From JACCTI01 sp051005695 (GTDB taxonomy: Bacteria; Verrucomicrobiota; Verrucomicrobiia; Chthoniobacterales; UBA10450): DNA of 64,000 nt. Below the pieces are notes generated by a model. The model had not been told where the DNA came from. It made no database searches and was given only the letters and a program-made list of their open reading frames with translations. The stretch is taken from positions 1 through 64,000 of the forward strand of contig JBPCJC010000045.1 of assembly GCA_051005695.1 (NCBI GenBank). Direction: 5' to 3'. Numbering within the stretch: the stretch's first letter is position 1; each line of letters starts with the position of its first letter. Shown piece after piece: positions 36,398 through 45,825 of this stretch. The translations under genes and the position numbers were made by a program.

Positions 36398-36792
36398 ATG
36401 AGGCTGAATTCTGCCAAGGAATTGGAGGTTTACCGCAAGGTTTACCAAGTCGCCATGAGTGTATTCGATCTGAGCAAGACTTTCCCTGCGGAAGAGCGCT
36501 TTGCACTAACCGGACAGATCCGGCGTTCCTCGAGATCAGTCTGCCTGAATCTGCGAGAGGTGTGGGCCAAGAGACGATACGAAGCGCACTTCGTCAGCAA
36601 GCTGACCGACTGCGATGGAGAGAATAACGAAACGGATTCGTCGTTGGATTTCGCTCGAGATGCGGTTATATCGCTGTCCCTGATCACGCAAACTTGGCCG
36701 GGCTGTGTCAGGAAATCGGCAGAATGCTTGGCAGCATGATCAAGAATCCCGGACCATTTCTGATCTCGGACCGCCGGCCCTCCGACCTCTAA
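36398..36792 (+). pseudogene. Four-helix-bundle (S23/IVP-like) gene with 1-bp deletion
   Basis: Family of about 120-130 aa four-helix-bundle proteins, named after 23S rRNA intervening-sequence ORFs. From ATG 36398 the typical core reads ELEVYRKVYQVAMSVFDLSK, LTGQIRRSSRSVC, KRRYEAHFVSKLTDCDGE and SSLDFARD. At about 36660 the frame then changes: the normal C-terminus CGYIAVPDHANLAGLCQEIG and RMLGSMIKNPGPFL continues in another frame to TAA 36790-36792. Inserting one base (GAT-TGC-GGT) restores a full-length protein. The gene sits between wzm and wzt, and is bounded by GTCGGAGG inverted repeats. Confidence 0.75.
36778..36790 (+). repeat. Right arm of inverted repeat flanking the S23 module
   Basis: CCCTCCGACCTCT, inverted match to 36371-36384. 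It overlaps the restored C-terminus of the S23-like frame and lies 10 bp before the wzt start. Confidence 0.5.
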
Positions 36793-36800
36793 TCTCCCCC

Positions 36801-38099
36801 ATGTCTCCCGTGATCTCAGTAGAGAACGTCAGCAAATCCTACCGCCTTGGGACGATTGGTGGCGGCACGCTTAAGGAGGACGTCAATCGCTGGTGGGCGA
36901 GGGCGCGTGGGAAGTCCGACCCAACACTCAAGGTTGGTGAAGAACATCACGCCCGACTTATGGGTAAGGAGTTCCACGCGTTGCAAAATGTCAGCTTCCA
37001 AGTCAACGAGGGGGAAGTGCTTGGCATCATCGGACGCAATGGCGCGGGAAAGAGCACCCTACTCAAGATTCTCTCGCAGGTGACCGCGCCCACGTTGGGC
37101 GAGATCAAAATCAAAGGCCGAATAGCTAGTTTACTGGAAGTTGGAACAGGGTTCCATCCAGAGTTGACCGGCCGGGAAAACGTATTCCTGAACGGAGCGA
37201 TTCTCGGAATGACCAAGGGTGAAATCCGCAGAAAGTTCGACGAGATCGTCGATTTCTCAGGGATCGAAGAATTCATCGACACGCCGGTGAAACGCTACTC
37301 CAGCGGGATGTATGTTCGCCTCGCTTTCGCTGTCGCCGCGCATCTGGAATCCGAAATCTTGATCGTTGATGAGGTGTTGGCAGTGGGCGATTCCGCGTTT
37401 CAGAAAAAATGCCTGGGAAAAATGGATCAGGTATCTCGTACAAATGGCCGAACGATTTTATTTGTAAGCCACAATATGGGCGTAACCAGCAGCCTTTGTC
37501 GAAGAGCTATGGTGTTAGAAGGTGGACGATTTGCGTATATAGGCTCTACTGAGAATGCTATCGCTCGATATCTAGACTCTGGTATAGAAAGCAGTGGTTC
37601 AAGGACATGGGAAGTTTCGTCTGAGTCACCAACATTTCAGCCACGAGCCATTCAAATTCTAAATCACGCCGGTCAGGTCAGCGAGCGCATTGATATCACC
37701 CAGGCCTTCGAGGTCGCCTTCGAATATAGTCTTTGCCAAACGGGACCCCGTTTCAGAGTAGTTCTTCGCTTCGTCGCTGCGGACGGCACAGTCGCATTCA
37801 CATCTTCTGATAGCGCCGATCCGTCCTTCGATCAAAAGTCAATGGCGCAGGGTTGCTACATCACCCGCTGTCGTGTTCCCGGCAACCTCATGAACGAGGG
37901 GCATTACAGGGTAACGCTGTCTGTGGACGTCCCGTTCCAAGAAGTACTCTTCGTGGAAGAGTCCGCGGTCGAGTTCGTGGTTGAACAGACAGGCGGCGTC
38001 AATTCCCGTTTTTCAGAAAGATGGTCGGGAGCTGTGTGTCCCCGTTTATCTTGGGCGACCGAGCTAAAAGCCAGCTCCGCCTTAACCTATAGCAGTTAA
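36801..38099 (+). CDS. wzt: Polysaccharide ABC transporter ATPase Wzt with C-terminal glycan-binding domain
   Basis: About 432 aa from ATG 36801, the start that gives ISVENVSKSYRLG near the N-terminus. Walker A IIGRNGAGKST (about 75-86), signature KRYSSGMYVRLAFAVA (about 164-179), Walker B LIVDEVLAVGD (about 187-197) and the H-loop in LFVSHNMG. Residues about 270-432 are a beta-rich extension (AFEVAFEYSL, VLRFVAADGTVAFTS, GHYRVTLSVDVPF) typical of Wzt proteins that recognise the finished glycan end. Partner of Wzm. The C-terminal half looks AT-richer by eye than the ATPase half, a possible sign of domain exchange. Confidence 0.92.
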   Translation: MSPVISVENVSKSYRLGTIGGGTLKEDVNRWWARARGKSDPTLKVGEEHHARLMGKEFHALQNVSFQVNEGEVLGIIGRNGAGKSTLLKILSQVTAPTLGEIKIKGRIASLLEVGTGFHPELTGRENVFLNGAILGMTKGEIRRKFDEIVDFSGIEEFIDTPVKRYSSGMYVRLAFAVAAHLESEILIVDEVLAVGDSAFQKKCLGKMDQVSRTNGRTILFVSHNMGVTSSLCRRAMVLEGGRFAYIGSTENAIARYLDSGIESSGSRTWEVSSESPTFQPRAIQILNHAGQVSERIDITQAFEVAFEYSLCQTGPRFRVVLRFVAADGTVAFTSSDSADPSFDQKSMAQGCYITRCRVPGNLMNEGHYRVTLSVDVPFQEVLFVEESAVEFVVEQTGGVNSRFSERWSGAVCPRLSWATELKASSALTYSS

Positions 38100-38107
38100 T
38101 CAGCGTG

Positions 38108-38926
38108 ATGGACCGTCAATGTTTGATCTGTAACGAACCGGCGACTGTACACGAGCGCGGCGTAATACGCGGGCGGCATGAAGGAATATTTCTACGTTGT
38201 ATTAGTTGCGGCTTTATTTTCGTCGAGTCGCCCAATTGGCTCTTGGAGGCCTATGCGGAGCCAATCAACGCGGAGGATACTGGTTACGCAGAACGCAATC
38301 TCTGGTGTCGCGAGCAGATGCGTGCCTTCATCGAGATGTTCCGAAACCCCGTCGGCAAGTTCGTCGACTATGCTGGGGGTTATGGACTGTTTGTGCGTTT
38401 AATGAGGGACTGTGGATACGACTTTTACTGGTCCGACCTTTTTTGTCCGAACCTATTCGCGCGCGGATTTGAAGCGGGCCAAAGCAATTGTCAGCGATTC
38501 GAAGCAGTAACAGCATTCGAAGTGTTTGAGCATTGGACAGATCCGAAGACAGAGTTAGCAAAACTTGCGGATAGCTCCGATTGTGTGGTTTTCTCGACGA
38601 GGTTGGTGCCGAACCCTGCTCCCGCGTTGAGGGATTGGTGGTATTATGGTATCGAGCACGGGCAGCACGTATCCTTTTATACGGCGGAGAGTTTGGATCG
38701 CCTCGCCAGACAATTCGATTTCCACTTTAACAGCGATGGTGAAGTGTTCCACGCTTTTTCGAGAGCGCCTCTTTCGCAAAAGAACTTCAAGCGTCTAAGG
38801 AGTGAACGCTGGAAGCGCTGGCTAAAGCGGCGTTGCACTCTTTCGTCTAGAACGGAGTCCGATCATCATCTTGTCAAAGCCCACATGGTTAAAGACTTCA
38901 CCCGCCGCAACCGCGACAACGCTTGA
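38108..38926 (+). CDS. Zinc-ribbon SAM methyltransferase-like protein
   Basis: A 272-aa protein. The N-terminus has paired cysteines (RQCLICNEPA and LRCISCGFIFVESP) forming a zinc ribbon. It is followed by a SAM-fold core with a weak motif I (KFVDYAGGYGLFVRLM), AVTAFEVFEHWTDP and VVFSTRLVPNP. Similar proteins in surface-polysaccharide clusters C- or O-methylate sugars. ATG 38108 is used; GTG one codon earlier is possible. It follows wzt by 8 bp, consistent with terminal methylation that stops chain growth. Confidence 0.78.
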   Translation: MDRQCLICNEPATVHERGVIRGRHEGIFLRCISCGFIFVESPNWLLEAYAEPINAEDTGYAERNLWCREQMRAFIEMFRNPVGKFVDYAGGYGLFVRLMRDCGYDFYWSDLFCPNLFARGFEAGQSNCQRFEAVTAFEVFEHWTDPKTELAKLADSSDCVVFSTRLVPNPAPALRDWWYYGIEHGQHVSFYTAESLDRLARQFDFHFNSDGEVFHAFSRAPLSQKNFKRLRSERWKRWLKRRCTLSSRTESDHHLVKAHMVKDFTRRNRDNA

Positions 38927-39027
38927 TTCGATCCTGAGGCGGAGCTCTTCCGATTTTGTCATCGAGGTCTAACACTTACCTTGTTCGATGATGACAGACA
39001 TTTAGATGCTCAGTAGTACGCCCCTTT

Positions 39028-40131
39028 ATGCGTATCTTCTACGATGGGTATATCTTCTCCGCACAAAGAAACGGGGGGATTAGCCGTTATTTCGCAAATT
39101 TGATCCGGCATTTGCCAATCGAGTATACGCCCGACGTGCTTCTCGGGCGGGAGGTGAACGGGGTGGAAATAAGGCATGCGAAACTGCGTCTTCGGCGAGA
39201 CCCTTTCCATGCAGTTAAGCCACGCCGAGTGGGAGATGTTTTCTCAAGCTCGTTCAATCGATTGCACGATGCTCGCGGTAAATATGATGTTTTTCATCCA
39301 ACCTATCATTTCCGTTTGCCGGAACAGGTCGTCCGGCGGGGTCGGCGCCCAGCGGTGGTGACGGTCTTCGATATGATTCCAGAACTTTACGCGGAGTCGC
39401 TAGACCCGGATGGACGAGAAGCCGCGGCCAAAAAATTGATGATCGAGGCGGCGGACGCCATTCTCTGTATTTCCGAAAGCACCAAGGCGGATTTACAAGC
39501 ACGGCATCGTGTGCCCGACGATCGGATCACGGTGACGCACCTAGCCTCCGATTTGTCGCAAGATATTGCCTTCGGCGAGGAATCTGTTCCGGAGAGGCCT
39601 TACGTTTTGTTTATGGGTAACCGCGCAGTCTACAAGAATTTTGCGCGGACGCTCCTGGCCTTAAGCCGTGTTGTGCAGAGCTGGCCCGATTTGAAGCTGG
39701 CTCTTGTGGGTGACGCAATGCAGGGGAAGGAAACCGAGCTGGTGCGGGCTTTGGAGTTGCAGTCCAACGTCGTTCACGTCGGCTATGTGCCGGACGCTCA
39801 CCTTGCCAAGCTCTATCGCTGCAGCGCGGCCCTCGTCTATCCATCACTCTACGAGGGTTTCGGCATTCCGCCGTTGGAAGCGATGGCTTGCGGGACGGTG
39901 GTGATTTCGTCGGATCGATCGAGTCTGCCCGAGGTGATAGGGGATGCTGCGATTAGAGTCAATCCCGAGTCGATTAACGAGATGGCTGAGGCGATGCTTT
40001 CCTTGCGTGATCTATCCGATTTGCGGCGGAACCAATTGATCGCGCGGGGTTTTGATCAGGTAAAGCTATTCTCCTGGGACGAGACCGCGCGACAGACCGT
40101 GAAAGTCTATCAGTCTGTTGCTGTTTCATAG
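39028..40131 (+). CDS. GT4 family glycosyltransferase
   Basis: A 367-aa GT-B enzyme. Start MRIFYDGYIFSAQRNGGISR, C-terminal donor site VLFMGNRAVYKNFARTL, VVHVGYVPDAHLAKLYRCSA and the E-x7-E motif YEGFGIPPLEAMACGTVVI. Resembles mannosyl/rhamnosyl transferases of EPS clusters. Cytosolic face of the membrane. The acceptor is unknown. Confidence 0.9.
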   Translation: MRIFYDGYIFSAQRNGGISRYFANLIRHLPIEYTPDVLLGREVNGVEIRHAKLRLRRDPFHAVKPRRVGDVFSSSFNRLHDARGKYDVFHPTYHFRLPEQVVRRGRRPAVVTVFDMIPELYAESLDPDGREAAAKKLMIEAADAILCISESTKADLQARHRVPDDRITVTHLASDLSQDIAFGEESVPERPYVLFMGNRAVYKNFARTLLALSRVVQSWPDLKLALVGDAMQGKETELVRALELQSNVVHVGYVPDAHLAKLYRCSAALVYPSLYEGFGIPPLEAMACGTVVISSDRSSLPEVIGDAAIRVNPESINEMAEAMLSLRDLSDLRRNQLIARGFDQVKLFSWDETARQTVKVYQSVAVS

Positions 40132-40713
40132 TAGAGGCGATTCTGCTGAGACGGTTCGACGCGGGCGATCTTAAGCGGTGTGCGCAGGCAGCGAAGCCAA
40201 AGGCGAAGCTGTTTACTTGGGTCTAATTCGTTTCGTCTATTCCGGAACCAGAAAATTAGGCATAGAAAACTACGTTTCCACATGTTCGCCCTGCGCCTCT
40301 TCTTGCGCGCTTTTACACCGCATTTACGTCAAAGAAGAATACGCGAACATCCAAATATCCGAGGGACAGCATTCTATCCCCCTGGGTTATTGTAATCTCC
40401 GCTGCTAGATATTGAAAACTTAAGCGAACGCTTCACAAACCTGTCACGATGGATTCGAACTATGAGTATATATAGAGCTCGATCGTGAAGGTCAGCGGGC
40501 TTGCTTCACAGATCTGCTTAAGACTTATTGCGATTCCAAATTGTTCCCCGAAACGAAGACCGCGTTTCCCGAGATTGTCCGCGAGGCGTTTCCGGTTGTT
40601 TTGTAGAATACCGACGGAAGTTTCCGGTTAATGAAGATAGGTTCGAGCGAAGAAAAAGAGATACGGGCGCGAATCTAGACTTAAAGTCCATCCATTTGAT
40701 AGGCCGCAACTTG
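40132..40713. other. About 580 bp without a convincing gene
   Basis: AT-richer spacer. Short frames on the plus strand (for example 40178-40408) have no recognisable family and composition unlike neighbours. A TATATATAG run lies near 40470 but no -35 partner is clear. A longer frame starting at 40528 merely extends the next GT2 gene upstream with non-homologous residues. I see no remnant of a known gene. Confidence 0.5.
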
Positions 40714-41556
40714 GTGAAAATTTCTGTGATAACCGCGACGAAAAACAGGGCAGAGCTTCTTTCACATTGCATCGAGAGCGTGGCCGCGCAGTCGTATCAA
40801 GAGAAGGAGCACATTGTGATCGATGGCGGTTCCACCGACGGAACGGTTGGGCTTCTGCGAGGGGCCGAGGCGCGTTACCCGCACTTGCGCTGGATATCCG
40901 AGCCTGACAACGGCATTTCCGACGCGCTCAACAAGGGGCTCCAGTTGGCCTCAGGGGATCTCGTGGGCGTGATCGGCGATGATGATTCTTACGAAGCGAA
41001 TGCTTTCGAAACGGTGGCTCAGGCGGCGGCGACGGCCCCGAACGCCGGCATTATGGCGGGCCACTGTCGCCTGATCCGGAACGACGGGTTTGTAGTGGGA
41101 GTCGCCAGGGCGTCCTATACTAACCGAAAGGATCTTCTAGAATGCTGGTCGTACTGGGGCAACCGCGTGTTCATACCGGCGCCGGCCTCCTTTATTTCGC
41201 GTGCCGCGCTGGCAAAGGTGGGAGGCTTCGAGGAGCGGGATCGATACGCGATGGATTATCGACATTGGATTAAGCTGACGGAACACTTCCAGGTCTGTGT
41301 GGTCGATCACGTGCTGGCAAACTTCCGCCAAGACGAAGGGAGTATTTCCTTTTCACTAGTTGAAAAGCAGTGGAAAGAGACAATCGCCATTAGCAAGGAT
41401 TACTGGGGATCATTCCTGAGCTGGGGATTCTACCGCTTTTTAACGTCGTATTGGCGTTTCCAGCTTGGCAAAGAAGTAACCATGTTAAGACTGCGCTTGC
41501 CGCGGACATATCTGCGTCGACGACTTAGACGGCTTCTGAGTGAACATTATCCCTAG
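40714..41556 (+). CDS. GT2 family glycosyltransferase
   Basis: About 280 aa from GTG 40714 (TTG 40711 possible), chosen because the GT2 core begins at once: KISVITATKNRAELLSHCI, HIVIDGGSTDGTVGLL, GISDALNKGLQLASG and VGVIGDDDSYEAN (DDD). Similar to WcaA-like enzymes. An in-frame start at 40528 would add 62 unrelated residues. No membrane helix. Confidence 0.87.
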   Translation: MKISVITATKNRAELLSHCIESVAAQSYQEKEHIVIDGGSTDGTVGLLRGAEARYPHLRWISEPDNGISDALNKGLQLASGDLVGVIGDDDSYEANAFETVAQAAATAPNAGIMAGHCRLIRNDGFVVGVARASYTNRKDLLECWSYWGNRVFIPAPASFISRAALAKVGGFEERDRYAMDYRHWIKLTEHFQVCVVDHVLANFRQDEGSISFSLVEKQWKETIAISKDYWGSFLSWGFYRFLTSYWRFQLGKEVTMLRLRLPRTYLRRRLRRLLSEHYP

Positions 41557-41682
41557 CCCACTCAGAGGAGAGGACGAAAGTAGTTTTCTCTTAAAGAATC
41601 TGCGGAGCGCTTTTAAGTCGGGTTTGCATCTGAGAGGTTAGGCTTTCTGCATTGTGCACTTCGAGATTCCGGAACTAGTGAA

Positions 41683-42858
41683 ATGAAGGAAGTAGAAGCC
41701 TATAGTGACGCATCACCCGGTAGTACAGAACCGGCTGTGCGTCCTATTGCCTTTTATCTCCCCCAGTTTCATCCTATCCCAGAAAATGACGAATGGTGGG
41801 GGAAAGGCTTCACGGAATGGACGAATGTCGCAAAGGCGAAAGCACTTTTCAAAGGCCATTATCAGCCTCGTCTTCCTGGGGAGCTGGGTTTCTATGATTT
41901 ACGGGTTCCGGAAGCGCGGGAAGCGCAGGCCAATCTGGCGCGTGAATATGGAATCGAGGCATTCTGTTATTGGCATTACTGGTTTGCAGGGAAGCGCCTG
42001 CTTGAGCGCCCTTTTCAAGAAGTTCTGGAGTCGGGCAAGCCCGATTTCCCCTTTTGCTTGGCTTGGGCTAACGAGACGTGGTCGGGGATCTGGCATGGCT
42101 CGCCGGGCCGGATTCTTCAAGAGCAAACCTATCCCGGCGAAGAGGACCACCGGAAGCACTTCGCCTATCTGCTGAAAGCTTTCAAAGACGCGCGCTACGT
42201 CCGAGTAAAGGGGAAGCCCCTCTTCGTAATTTACCGCCCGCGTAAAGTTCCTAACGTTCGCCAAGTGTTGGAACTATGGCGCAATCTCGCAGCCGATGCC
42301 GGGCTGGCCGGCCTCTACTTGGTAGCTGTCGCAGTCGGCGACGATACTTCCTCGAGCTATCGAGCGGATGGGTTCGATGGTGTCACTGCGTCCGGTTTGA
42401 CGAGGGCGATAAGGTCGCCCCACCTACTTGTATGGGGACGTCTACTCAAGCGGCGCCCCCGGCTCCGCAGTCTGTTTAATCGATTATTTCCGATGCCGCA
42501 GCACGTTTACCGTTACGAAAGTGTCTGGCGTGAGCTCGCGGTTGATCGCCGTTTTGACGTCTCCTATCACCCTTCAGTCATGGCGAATTGGGACAACACT
42601 CCGCGTAGCGGAACCCGCGGATGGGTCCTGCATGATTCAGCGCCCGACTTATTTCGCCGGCATCTGCAACACGCGATCGATCTGGTGGAAACGCGGAGCG
42701 GCGAAGAGAAGATTATTTTCCTGAAGTCATGGAACGAATGGGCCGAAGGAAATTATCTGGAACCTGATCGACGGTACGGCCGGCAGTACCTCGAGGTGAT
42801 CAGGGATACTTTGGCTGCAGGCGACCATGTCCCTGTGGAAGCGCCAACTGGCCCATGA
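41683..42858 (+). CDS. WbsX-family protein, first copy
   Basis: A 391-aa protein of the WbsX/GH99-like family common in O-antigen and EPS clusters. AFYLPQFHPIPENDEWWGKG, FTEWTNVAKAKALFKGHYQP, CYWHYWFAGKRLLERPF, FCLAWANETWSGIWHG and KSWNEWAEGNYLEPD follow the family closely. The fold suggests a glycosidase-type active site, and annotation as a glycosyltransferase is conventional, not demonstrated here. The following GT2 overlaps its stop by 4 bp, and a second WbsX follows. Confidence 0.85.
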   Translation: MKEVEAYSDASPGSTEPAVRPIAFYLPQFHPIPENDEWWGKGFTEWTNVAKAKALFKGHYQPRLPGELGFYDLRVPEAREAQANLAREYGIEAFCYWHYWFAGKRLLERPFQEVLESGKPDFPFCLAWANETWSGIWHGSPGRILQEQTYPGEEDHRKHFAYLLKAFKDARYVRVKGKPLFVIYRPRKVPNVRQVLELWRNLAADAGLAGLYLVAVAVGDDTSSSYRADGFDGVTASGLTRAIRSPHLLVWGRLLKRRPRLRSLFNRLFPMPQHVYRYESVWRELAVDRRFDVSYHPSVMANWDNTPRSGTRGWVLHDSAPDLFRRHLQHAIDLVETRSGEEKIIFLKSWNEWAEGNYLEPDRRYGRQYLEVIRDTLAAGDHVPVEAPTGP

Positions 42859-43820
42859 CCCCGTTGGTTAGCGTAGTGGTACCGTGTTACAACCAGGGAC
42901 GATACTTACGAGAGAGCATCGGCAGCTTGCGGGCGCAGTCACTCCGCGATTGGGAGTGCATAGTGGTGGACGACGGGTCATCGGACAATAGTCAAGAGAT
43001 CGCGCGCGGCTTGGCGGAGGAGGATGAGCGAGTGCGCGTTTTCGCTCAAGAAAACCGCGGACCTTCCGCCGCTCGAAATCGTGGCGTAGCCGAAGCTCGG
43101 GGTCGTTACTTGCAGTTTTTGGACGCGGACGATTTGCTCGAGCCGGACAAGCTTCAAGTCCATGTCGCCTATCTGGAGTCGACCGAGGGCGTAAGCATCG
43201 TTTATGGCGATGTGCGCTATTTTACCGACGAGTATCCGGACGATTACTTTTTTGGCATTTGGGGAGAGACCGGACCGTGGGTGACAAATTTGGCTGCCTT
43301 AGGCGAGCCGCTCTTGGAGAAGGTACTATCGCGAAATATTATGGCGATGAACTGCCCCATTTTCCCGCGATCGGTGCTCGAACGAATCGGACCTTTTAGC
43401 GTATCCGTGCTCGGTTGTGAGGATTGGGAGTATTGGATTCGGTGCGCCGCGAATGGAGAGCGGTTTCACTATCTCGAAGGTCCGAATACTCTGGCGCTTG
43501 TCCGAAGCCATGCGACGAGCACGAGCCGCGATCTCAGTCGTATGCTAGACGGTGAGTGTCGCTTTCGCGTGAAGGTTGGTTATCTCCTGCGCGGGAACCA
43601 TTTCCTACGCCTGCAAAACTTTGAGAAGGCAGCCAACCGCTTGGGCGAATTGAATCCACCAGACTACCATCGGCGGCTGTGGGAGCTTGCCAACGCTAAT
43701 GCGACGGCACGGGTTTACACTTACGCCTTCCTGCGCATGCTGGATCGAGGAGACAAGCTTCGGGCGGTTGCGCGTTCGTTGCGGGTAGGGCTAGGTATTT
43801 CGTCCAAGGGGGTTACTTGA
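42855..43820 (+). CDS. GT2 family glycosyltransferase
   Basis: A 321-aa protein. VSVVVPCYNQGRYLRESI, CIVVDDGSSDNSQEIA, NRGPSAARNRGVAEA and LQFLDADDLLEPDK (DxD) place it in GT2. ATGA overlap with the preceding WbsX gene, and its stop overlaps the start of the next WbsX gene, so all three are translationally coupled. Confidence 0.9.
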   Translation: MTPLVSVVVPCYNQGRYLRESIGSLRAQSLRDWECIVVDDGSSDNSQEIARGLAEEDERVRVFAQENRGPSAARNRGVAEARGRYLQFLDADDLLEPDKLQVHVAYLESTEGVSIVYGDVRYFTDEYPDDYFFGIWGETGPWVTNLAALGEPLLEKVLSRNIMAMNCPIFPRSVLERIGPFSVSVLGCEDWEYWIRCAANGERFHYLEGPNTLALVRSHATSTSRDLSRMLDGECRFRVKVGYLLRGNHFLRLQNFEKAANRLGELNPPDYHRRLWELANANATARVYTYAFLRMLDRGDKLRAVARSLRVGLGISSKGVT

Positions 43821-45079
43821 CGAGAGAGCCAGAAAGTAGTCTCTCCCGGCAGTGCAAGGCGCGTGCGATCGCGTTTTATCTGCCGCAGTTTCATCCTATC
43901 CCGGAGAACGATAGCTGGTGGGGCGCTGGATTCACGGAGTGGACCAATGTGGCGAAAGCGAAGCCGATATTTCGTAGGCACCATCAACCTAGAACGCCGA
44001 GCGAGCTAGGCTTCTATGATTTACGCTTGCCCGAAACACGCGCGGCGCAGGCTGAGTTGGCGCAGGAGGCAGGCATTGAAGGGTTTTGTTACTGGCATTA
44101 TTGGTTTGCGGGCAAGCGGCTTCTCGAGCGGCCTTTCAATGAGGTTCTGGCAAGTGGTGAGCCAGATTTCCCGTTTTGCCTGGCTTGGGCGAACCAGACT
44201 TGGTCGGGTATCTGGCATGGGGCTCCGAATCGCATCTTAATCGAACAGTCCTATCCCGGGCCTGAGGATCACGAACGACATTTCGAGACGCTCCTGCCGG
44301 CCTTTCGCGATTCGCGTTATATCTGCGTTCGTAACCGACCGCTTTTCCTGATTCATCGGCCGACGGAGTTTCCTGACTTACCCGCGTTCATTGAACAATG
44401 GCAGAAGCTCGCGCAACAGGCCGGCTTGGAAGGAATTCATTTCGTGGCTCATCTTCTCCCGCAAGATGAGTGCGATTGGGAGAAAGCGGGTTTTGCGGGA
44501 GCGACGAGCGTCGCCGCCTTGAAGGTCTCGTCGATGAGTATCGTGAAATTGATCAAACGTCGCGCGGCGGAGATGGTGCGGGGGCGGGGCGAAGGTGTCA
44601 GCCTTGGAGAACACGTCTGTGCGGTCGGGCGCATTCTGCATTACACCGTGCGCCGAGTCTGGGAAAAAATCACGGGAATGACGCGGCCAATTTACCACTA
44701 CAAAGATGCCATGTTGTTTTTCCTCGATGGGGTGCGTCACCGGGCCAATTCCTATCCCTGTCTGGTGCCGAACTGGGACAACTCACCGCGCTCCGGGCTG
44801 CGCGGCCAGGTGATCATCGGTTCGACGCCGGCGCTCTTCGCGCGCCATGTGCGTGCGGCAGTCCAGTTAGTCCGCGAGCGCGCCTTCGAGGATCGGATCC
44901 TCTTTGTGAAATCGTGGAATGAATGGGCTGAAGGAAATTATCTCGAGCCGGATTTGAAATTTGGCCGGCAATACTTGGAGGCGTTGCGCGGCGAGTTGTT
45001 AGGCAGCGAGGCCGATCGGGAGGCTGCGGAAAATTCCGCCGCCACTTCGATTGCGCCCGAGCTTAGCTGCACTCGTTAG
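43817..45079 (+). CDS. WbsX-family protein, second copy
   Basis: A 420-aa paralogue of the 41683 gene, with TTG start 43817 overlapping the GT2 stop. Same landmarks: AFYLPQFHPIPENDSWWGAG, TEWTNVAKAKPIFRRHH, CYWHYWFAGKRLLERPF, AWANQTWSGIWHG and KSWNEWAEGNYLEPD. It has a longer insert in the second half. The repeat GT2-flanking arrangement suggests local duplication followed by divergence of acceptor specificity. Confidence 0.85.
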   Translation: MTREPESSLSRQCKARAIAFYLPQFHPIPENDSWWGAGFTEWTNVAKAKPIFRRHHQPRTPSELGFYDLRLPETRAAQAELAQEAGIEGFCYWHYWFAGKRLLERPFNEVLASGEPDFPFCLAWANQTWSGIWHGAPNRILIEQSYPGPEDHERHFETLLPAFRDSRYICVRNRPLFLIHRPTEFPDLPAFIEQWQKLAQQAGLEGIHFVAHLLPQDECDWEKAGFAGATSVAALKVSSMSIVKLIKRRAAEMVRGRGEGVSLGEHVCAVGRILHYTVRRVWEKITGMTRPIYHYKDAMLFFLDGVRHRANSYPCLVPNWDNSPRSGLRGQVIIGSTPALFARHVRAAVQLVRERAFEDRILFVKSWNEWAEGNYLEPDLKFGRQYLEALRGELLGSEADREAAENSAATSIAPELSCTR

Positions 45080-45101
45080 GCAAATTCTCCTGGAGCGAAC
45101 T

Positions 45102-45764
45102 TTGGCGACACGAGCTCTGGGCGGCCTTCTCAATCGGCGTGAACGCTGGGGCCTTTCGTGGCTGGGCTGGCTGGTTTTGATCTGCCTGCCGCTGGCTCTC
45201 GCGGTCTGGATCTTTTTCACGATCGAGCCTTTCCTTTCCGTGACCGCGCGCGTGCCCGCGCAGGTGCTGGTGATGGAGGGTTGGATCCCGCATTACGCCA
45301 TCCGCGCGACCGCGGAAGAATTTCGCGCCGGTTCGTACGAGAAAGTTTTCACGACCGGCGGGCCGATTACCGGGATGGGCGGTTACACGAATGATTACAA
45401 CACCGCGGCCAATCTCGGCGCGGGCCGGTTACGGGTGGAAGGTTTGCCGGCAGATCTCGTGCAGATGGTGCCGTCGCGCGAGAGCGGAAAGGATCGCACG
45501 TATGCCTCGGCGGTGGCGCTGCGGGAATGGTTTCGCGAAAACGGTGTGGCGGTGCGCAGTTTCAATATCGTGACCGAAAATGCGCATGCTCGGCGGACGC
45601 GGATGCTTTTCGAAAAGGCCTTCGGCAAAGACTGGAAGATCGGGGTGATCGCGGTGGCGAATCCCGATTATCCGGCGCGGGATTGGTGGCGTTACAGCGA
45701 AGGGGTGCGTGACGTGCTCGGTGAAACAATTGCTTACCTCTACGCGAGGCTTGTGTTCCACTGA
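45102..45764 (+). CDS. YdcF/SanA/ElyC-type (DUF218) membrane protein
   Basis: About 220 aa. TTG 45102 is chosen because GGAG at 45092-45095 sits six bases upstream; a longer frame from 45051 overlaps the WbsX gene. One membrane helix (LVLICLPLALAVWIFF, about residues 24-42) anchors a periplasmic DUF218 domain: QVLVMEGWIPHYAI, VFTTGGPITG, TYASAVALREWF and FNIVTENAHARRTRMLF. Such proteins accompany exosortases and are linked to envelope integrity, with unknown enzyme activity. Confidence 0.82.
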   Translation: MATRALGGLLNRRERWGLSWLGWLVLICLPLALAVWIFFTIEPFLSVTARVPAQVLVMEGWIPHYAIRATAEEFRAGSYEKVFTTGGPITGMGGYTNDYNTAANLGAGRLRVEGLPADLVQMVPSRESGKDRTYASAVALREWFRENGVAVRSFNIVTENAHARRTRMLFEKAFGKDWKIGVIAVANPDYPARDWWRYSEGVRDVLGETIAYLYARLVFH

Positions 45765-45825
45765 GCAGGGGAAGGCAAGGCGCACGTTCGACGTTTTTGC
45801 CTAACGAGTCTGATTTTTTATCTGC

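Noticed and set aside
36705..36800. Longer N-terminus of Wzt
   Set aside because: The extra 32 codons are the S23 C-terminus read in another frame; the ABC domain begins normally at 36801.
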